Assembly (NCBI GenBank): GCA_014762625.1
Contig: JABURQ010000191.1
Coordinates: forward strand, 1 to 58,150
Length of the DNA: 58,150 bases
Origin: Planctomycetaceae bacterium
GTDB lineage: Bacteria > Planctomycetota > Planctomycetia > Planctomycetales > Planctomycetaceae
Direction of reading: 5' to 3'
In this document: positions 54,761 through 58,150 of the stretch, one piece after another
How positions within the stretch are numbered: the first letter of the stretch is position 1
Layout: every line of letters begins with the position of its first letter
Notes under the pieces: generated by a model
Database searches by the model: none
What the model was told of the DNA's origin: nothing
The model's input: only the letters and a program-made list of their open reading frames with translations
Position numbers and translations under genes: made by a program

Positions 54761-56833
54761 ATGAAACGTCCTCCCTTACTGATGGCCCTGTTCCTGTCTG
54801 CGGTCGTCTGTCTGACGGAAGTGGATCGCTCACTTCAGGCGCAATCTTTTCATCATTCAACAAGGGCCCGGCAAGTGGAATCCCGACTGAAATCGATTTA
54901 CGAGCGGAGAGAGTTTCGCCCTCGGAACATTCGCATCGAATGGTTCCAGGAGAGTGGCGGTTATGCCCTCTGGGAACGGGACGATCGAACCGACGAGAGA
55001 ACGCCCAACGGTTTCGATCTCAACACCGGAGAGCCGACCGAGATCGATCCCACTGATGCGTTGCGATTCGAATATGGAGAACGACTCTCGCCGGGGAAGA
55101 CGCATGTTTTCGAGGAGCGCGACGGCGAATACTTCGTCCGCGAGTTGGCAACTGATCAACGCACGCGACTCACACCCGCTGAAACCGAAGGGGACATCTA
55201 TTATAGCGATGCGGTCTGGAGCCCCGACGGGACGCAAGTCGCCTTCATCGAACACGATCGGTCGGATGTACGGTTACGACCGGTGCTGGTGCCGAGCGAT
55301 CCCTCTTATCCCGGTGTCGAGAAACATCGCTTCGCTCGTGTCGGAGAAACGATTGAAAAGTTGCGTGTCGGAGTGGCGAGCCTCGACGGCGATCAGACAC
55401 GCTGGCTGCCGCTCGATCCTCCCGAAGAAGGATTCTACATCGGTCAACTCGCCTGGGTTCCGAAATCCAATGACGTGCTGGTCGAAAAACTGAGCCGCTT
55501 TCGCGACACGCGCGAGTTCTGGATCTACCCGGCAGAAGGAGATCCCCAGCGACTCTATACGGAAACCAACAAGGCCTGGGCGATTGCCAGTCAGGGAACA
55601 AATCTCGGTCTGAACTGGCTGGATGAGGGACGGAAGTTTCTCGTCGTGAGTGAGAAGGATGGCTGGAGGCATGCGTTTCTGTATTCGCTCGAAGGTGAAG
55701 AACTTGCCGTGTTGACGCCCGGAGAATACGACATCATCGAGCGCTCCGTCATCGACGAAGAAGGAGGCTGGTATTACTTCTACGCGTCGCCGGAAAACGG
55801 GACACAGAAGTACCTGTATCGCGTCCCTCTCGACGGTTCGGGGACGTTGGAACGCATCACTCCCGCCGACCAGCCGGGAACCCACGATTACGAATTCTCA
55901 CCCGATGCGAAGTGGGCCGTGCATACCTACTCGCAGATTAACATGCCGCCTGTCGTTGAGATCGTCAGCATTCCTGAACACACACGCTTACGCATTCTGG
56001 AGGACAATGCCGAAATCCAGGCCCGCATGGACGAACTGAACGATCGTCCGGTGGAGTTTCTCCAGCTCGAAATTGAAGAAGGCGTCTCTTTGGACGCCTA
56101 CATGGTCAAGCCGAGAGACTTCGACGCGACGAAAAAATATCCGGTTCTGATTTATGTGTACGGCGAACCGCATCTGCAGACGGTGTTGGACCGGTGGGGA
56201 GCGGGGCAGATCGATTTTCATCGCGTCATCGCCGACCAGGGCTATCTCGTCGTCTCAATCGACAATCGGGGGACTCCCTGTCCGAAAGGAGCCGACTGGC
56301 GACGATCCATCTTCGGTAGCCTGGGGCCGCTTTCGACCGAGGATCAAGCCGCCGCTTTACAGGAACTTGGCCGGACTCACGCTTACGTCGATCTGTCGCG
56401 TGTGGCGATCTGGGGATGGAGCGGCGGGGGATCGAATACTCTGAACGCCATGTTCCGCAAACCCGATCTGTATCAGGTGGGGATTGCGGTGGTGCCGAAA
56501 CCGCAACCGCATTTGTATAACGCCTGGTTTCAGGAAATCTATATGCGGACCCGCGAGGTGAATGCTGAAGGTTACGAACGATCGGCTCCGATCAATTTCG
56601 CGGAAGGATTGAAAGGTGATCTGCTGATTGTGACCGGTTCCGGCGAAACCAACACGCACATCCAGATTATCGAAGGGCTCGTCGACAAACTGATCGAACT
56701 GGGCAAGACGTTCGATTACATGGTTTATCCGAACCGCGATCACGGTTTGAGTGAAGGAGCCGGGACGCTGGTGCATGTGAGGATGTTGATTGTGCGCTAC
56801 CTGATCGATCATCTTCCTGCGGGACCGCGGTAG
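54761..56833 (+). CDS. Exported S9 (DPP IV-type) peptidase with an altered catalytic triad
   Basis: 690 residues from the ATG at 54761, which opens a signal peptide (K-R-P-P-L-L-M-A-L-F-L-S-A-V-V). The N-terminal beta-propeller (about 60-420: S-P-D-G-T-Q-V-A-F-I-E, F-S-P-D-A-K-W-A-V-H) is of DPP IV type; the alpha/beta-hydrolase domain (about 440-690) has nucleophile Ser554 in G-W-S-G-G-G and His661 in R-D-H-G. The acid position, usually D-D-N-x-H, reads G-E-T-N-T-H (Glu629), and the Tyr of the usual G-W-S-Y-G-G is Gly. It may be an active enzyme with Glu, or a non-peptidase. It is divergent from the DUF1553 operon. Confidence 0.88.
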   Translation: MKRPPLLMALFLSAVVCLTEVDRSLQAQSFHHSTRARQVESRLKSIYERREFRPRNIRIEWFQESGGYALWERDDRTDERTPNGFDLNTGEPTEIDPTDALRFEYGERLSPGKTHVFEERDGEYFVRELATDQRTRLTPAETEGDIYYSDAVWSPDGTQVAFIEHDRSDVRLRPVLVPSDPSYPGVEKHRFARVGETIEKLRVGVASLDGDQTRWLPLDPPEEGFYIGQLAWVPKSNDVLVEKLSRFRDTREFWIYPAEGDPQRLYTETNKAWAIASQGTNLGLNWLDEGRKFLVVSEKDGWRHAFLYSLEGEELAVLTPGEYDIIERSVIDEEGGWYYFYASPENGTQKYLYRVPLDGSGTLERITPADQPGTHDYEFSPDAKWAVHTYSQINMPPVVEIVSIPEHTRLRILEDNAEIQARMDELNDRPVEFLQLEIEEGVSLDAYMVKPRDFDATKKYPVLIYVYGEPHLQTVLDRWGAGQIDFHRVIADQGYLVVSIDNRGTPCPKGADWRRSIFGSLGPLSTEDQAAALQELGRTHAYVDLSRVAIWGWSGGGSNTLNAMFRKPDLYQVGIAVVPKPQPHLYNAWFQEIYMRTREVNAEGYERSAPINFAEGLKGDLLIVTGSGETNTHIQIIEGLVDKLIELGKTFDYMVYPNRDHGLSEGAGTLVHVRMLIVRYLIDHLPAGPR

Positions 56834-56993
56834 GTTTTAAGAGTTGCTCGATTGGGGCTCTGGACTCAACCGAGATGACAATCTCAGTTCCCACCAGTTG
56901 AGGAAGAAAATTCTCTTCGAATTACAGCTTCAATAAATGAAGTATGACTCACGATTCCGCTGCCGCTGATTTCATCAGAATCTCTCATTTTCT

Positions 56994-57010
56994 TGTTCAA
57001 CCTTTGAACA
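56994..57010. promoter_or_regulatory. Short inverted repeat upstream of the exported protein gene
   Basis: T-G-T-T-C-A-A / T-T-G-A-A-C-A arms around three bases, about 90 bp before the ATG at 57100. It could be an operator; no supporting promoter was recognised, so chance is possible. Confidence 0.25.
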
Positions 57011-57099
57011 GGTCTTGGTAGTGTGACACAAATTGACCGGATGTGCGATGTTTTTGATTTCGTCTGGCACGATGTTAAACTTCTCCAGAAAGGTTCGAT

Positions 57100-58032
57100 A
57101 TGCGCTCGATCTCCAAAATGCTGGCCCTGTTGGCAGTTGTCTGTTCATTCTGGCTATCCACCAAACAAGGAGAGGCCGAAACGCGATTTACCGTTGTTGA
57201 CAGCTCCTCATCGAGTTGGGTTGCGCGAGGCTACCACGATTATACCGTTTCCCCAGATAACGGTTGGACGTTCACTCCTTCCCGGAACTTCGATAATGGT
57301 GTTGGGTTTTATATTTCCGGACCGGCGCTCGCCGGTACGACAGTGACTTACTGGCGACTGAATTTCGCCGCTCCCTTCAATGCGTTGTTAGTTCCAGGTG
57401 AGTACGCCGACTTTCAGAGATTTCCCTTCCAGGACAACGATCGGCCGGGATTGGAGTTTGCCAGCACCGGACGACTCGACAACCAAGCTGCGGGTACATT
57501 TGAAATTCTGGAGGCGACTTACGGACCCAGCGGTGAGGTGCTGACTTTTGCAGCCGATTTCATTCACTATGGCGAAACTCTTGTGGAGAGATACGCCATC
57601 GTGGAAGTTCGATATAATTACGACGAAACGCCTCCTCCGGTCGAGGTTGAGATTGATGTTGAACCGGGCAAAGGAGGCCCCAAACCAAGTCGTATCAATC
57701 TCCGCTCGAAGAAGACGCTTCCGGTAGCCATACTCAGTACCACCGATTTTGATGCGACGGAAGTCGTTGCAGAAACGGTTCTGTTGGGGGATCCGGTCCT
57801 TTTGGAGGCTGGAAGCGGGATCGCGGTTCCGTCTGTTGGCGGTTCGGTGGAGGATGTGAACGGGGATGGAATGGACGACCTGCTTGTGCTTTTTCAAATC
57901 TCTGAGATCTCCGGATTTGGAGCGGTTGCTCCTGGTAGCGTAGAAGTCCTGTTGATCGGAGAGACGACCAGCGGTACCCCGATTTATGGATTTGATAACG
58001 TGCGTGTCACGCCGAAGAAGAAGAAAAAATGA
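57100..58032 (+). CDS. Exported protein with an FG-GAP/dockerin-like C-terminal module
   Basis: 310 residues with a signal peptide (about 1-26, ending G-E-A-E). Beta-rich N-terminal domain (about 28-180), not recognised. A Pro-rich hinge (T-P-P-P-V-E-V-E) leads to a domain seen in many exported bacterial proteins: I-N-L-R-S-K-K-T-L-P-V-A-I-L-S-T, D-F-D-A-T-E-V and calcium-loop-like D-V-N-G-D-G-M-D-D-L. The protein ends in K-K-K-K-K, which is unusual and could mediate binding to an acidic polymer. Function is unknown. A terminator-like hairpin follows. Confidence 0.85.
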   Translation: MRSISKMLALLAVVCSFWLSTKQGEAETRFTVVDSSSSSWVARGYHDYTVSPDNGWTFTPSRNFDNGVGFYISGPALAGTTVTYWRLNFAAPFNALLVPGEYADFQRFPFQDNDRPGLEFASTGRLDNQAAGTFEILEATYGPSGEVLTFAADFIHYGETLVERYAIVEVRYNYDETPPPVEVEIDVEPGKGGPKPSRINLRSKKTLPVAILSTTDFDATEVVAETVLLGDPVLLEAGSGIAVPSVGGSVEDVNGDGMDDLLVLFQISEISGFGAVAPGSVEVLLIGETTSGTPIYGFDNVRVTPKKKKK

Positions 58033-58093
58033 ACTGATTGACTGTTCGAGCATGGACTCGAAAAGTCTCATGCGATCTCTAAGCAACAAAGGG

Positions 58094-58131
58094 CAACCCG
58101 GAGGGACATCACCGGGTTGACCGCCTTTTTT
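58094..58131 (+). terminator. Probable intrinsic terminator after the exported protein gene
   Basis: Perfect 8-bp arms C-A-A-C-C-C-G-G / C-C-G-G-G-T-T-G (58094-58101 and 58112-58119) with a 10-base loop, followed by six bases and then T-T-T-T-T-T. The gap between stem and T-run makes it weaker than the terminator at 33.6 kb. Confidence 0.65.
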
Positions 58132-58150
58132 CGAACCTGCGCCGAGTCAC

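Overview
The window looks like chromosomal DNA of a planctomycete (order Planctomycetales, probably Planctomycetaceae-like). This rests on the families present: PSCyt1/DUF1549/DUF1553 and DUF1501 proteins, DUF1080 proteins, a DUF1559 prepilin-like protein, a DUF1573 protein, an ECF sigma factor followed by a FecR-like protein with a LamG domain, and seven sulfatase genes in 58 kb. An OprB-type porin and many signal peptides point to a diderm cell exporting many enzymes. The genus cannot be read from the sequence. I see no tRNA, rRNA, CRISPR array or intact transposase.

Layout. 0-7 kb (minus strand): the start of a Tat-exported protein, a trypsin-DUF1080 fusion, two coupled CBS proteins, an SGNH hydrolase and a ceramidase-like hydrolase. 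7-11.4 kb (plus): a PhoD-like phosphatase and a CehA/McbA-type metallohydrolase with an EF-hand pair. 11.4-15.3 kb (minus): a TerB-like protein, a two-domain metallo-beta-lactamase protein and an orphan RepA-like ATPase. 15.3-19.3 kb: an island of intergenic repeats, small orphan genes and one sulfatase. 19.4-24.5 kb: SDR, M24 peptidase, sulfatase, MBL/diiron-like protein and DUF1080 protein. 25-26.4 kb: a chain-length-determinant-like coiled-coil protein.

26.9-41.3 kb reads as a sulfated-polysaccharide locus: sulfatase, CE15-type glucuronoyl esterase, GH43-like propeller with a DUF1961 domain, a C-T-A-G-R sulfatase, a HAD phosphatase, an OprB porin, two translationally coupled sulfatases, and a divergent sigma/anti-sigma-like pair. 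42-47.8 kb: a GT39-type membrane glycosyltransferase, then a plus-strand operon whose first gene, DUF1573, is interrupted by a (CA)11 tract that puts the signal peptide out of frame with the mature domain. It continues with a membrane-anchored exported protein, a cysteine-rich secreted protein and a DUF1559 prepilin-like protein. 47.9-54.5 kb (minus): an operon of a PSCyt1/DUF1549/DUF1553 protein, a DUF1501 protein and a sulfatase fused to an esterase. 54.8-58.0 kb (plus): an S9 peptidase with a changed catalytic triad and an exported protein, then a probable terminator.

Most products are predicted to be exported hydrolases for sulfated, esterified carbohydrate. The strongest candidates for something new are the CA-repeat-gated DUF1573 operon, the sulfatase-esterase fusion in the DUF1501/DUF1553 operon, and the layered families of non-coding repeats in three gene-poor islands.
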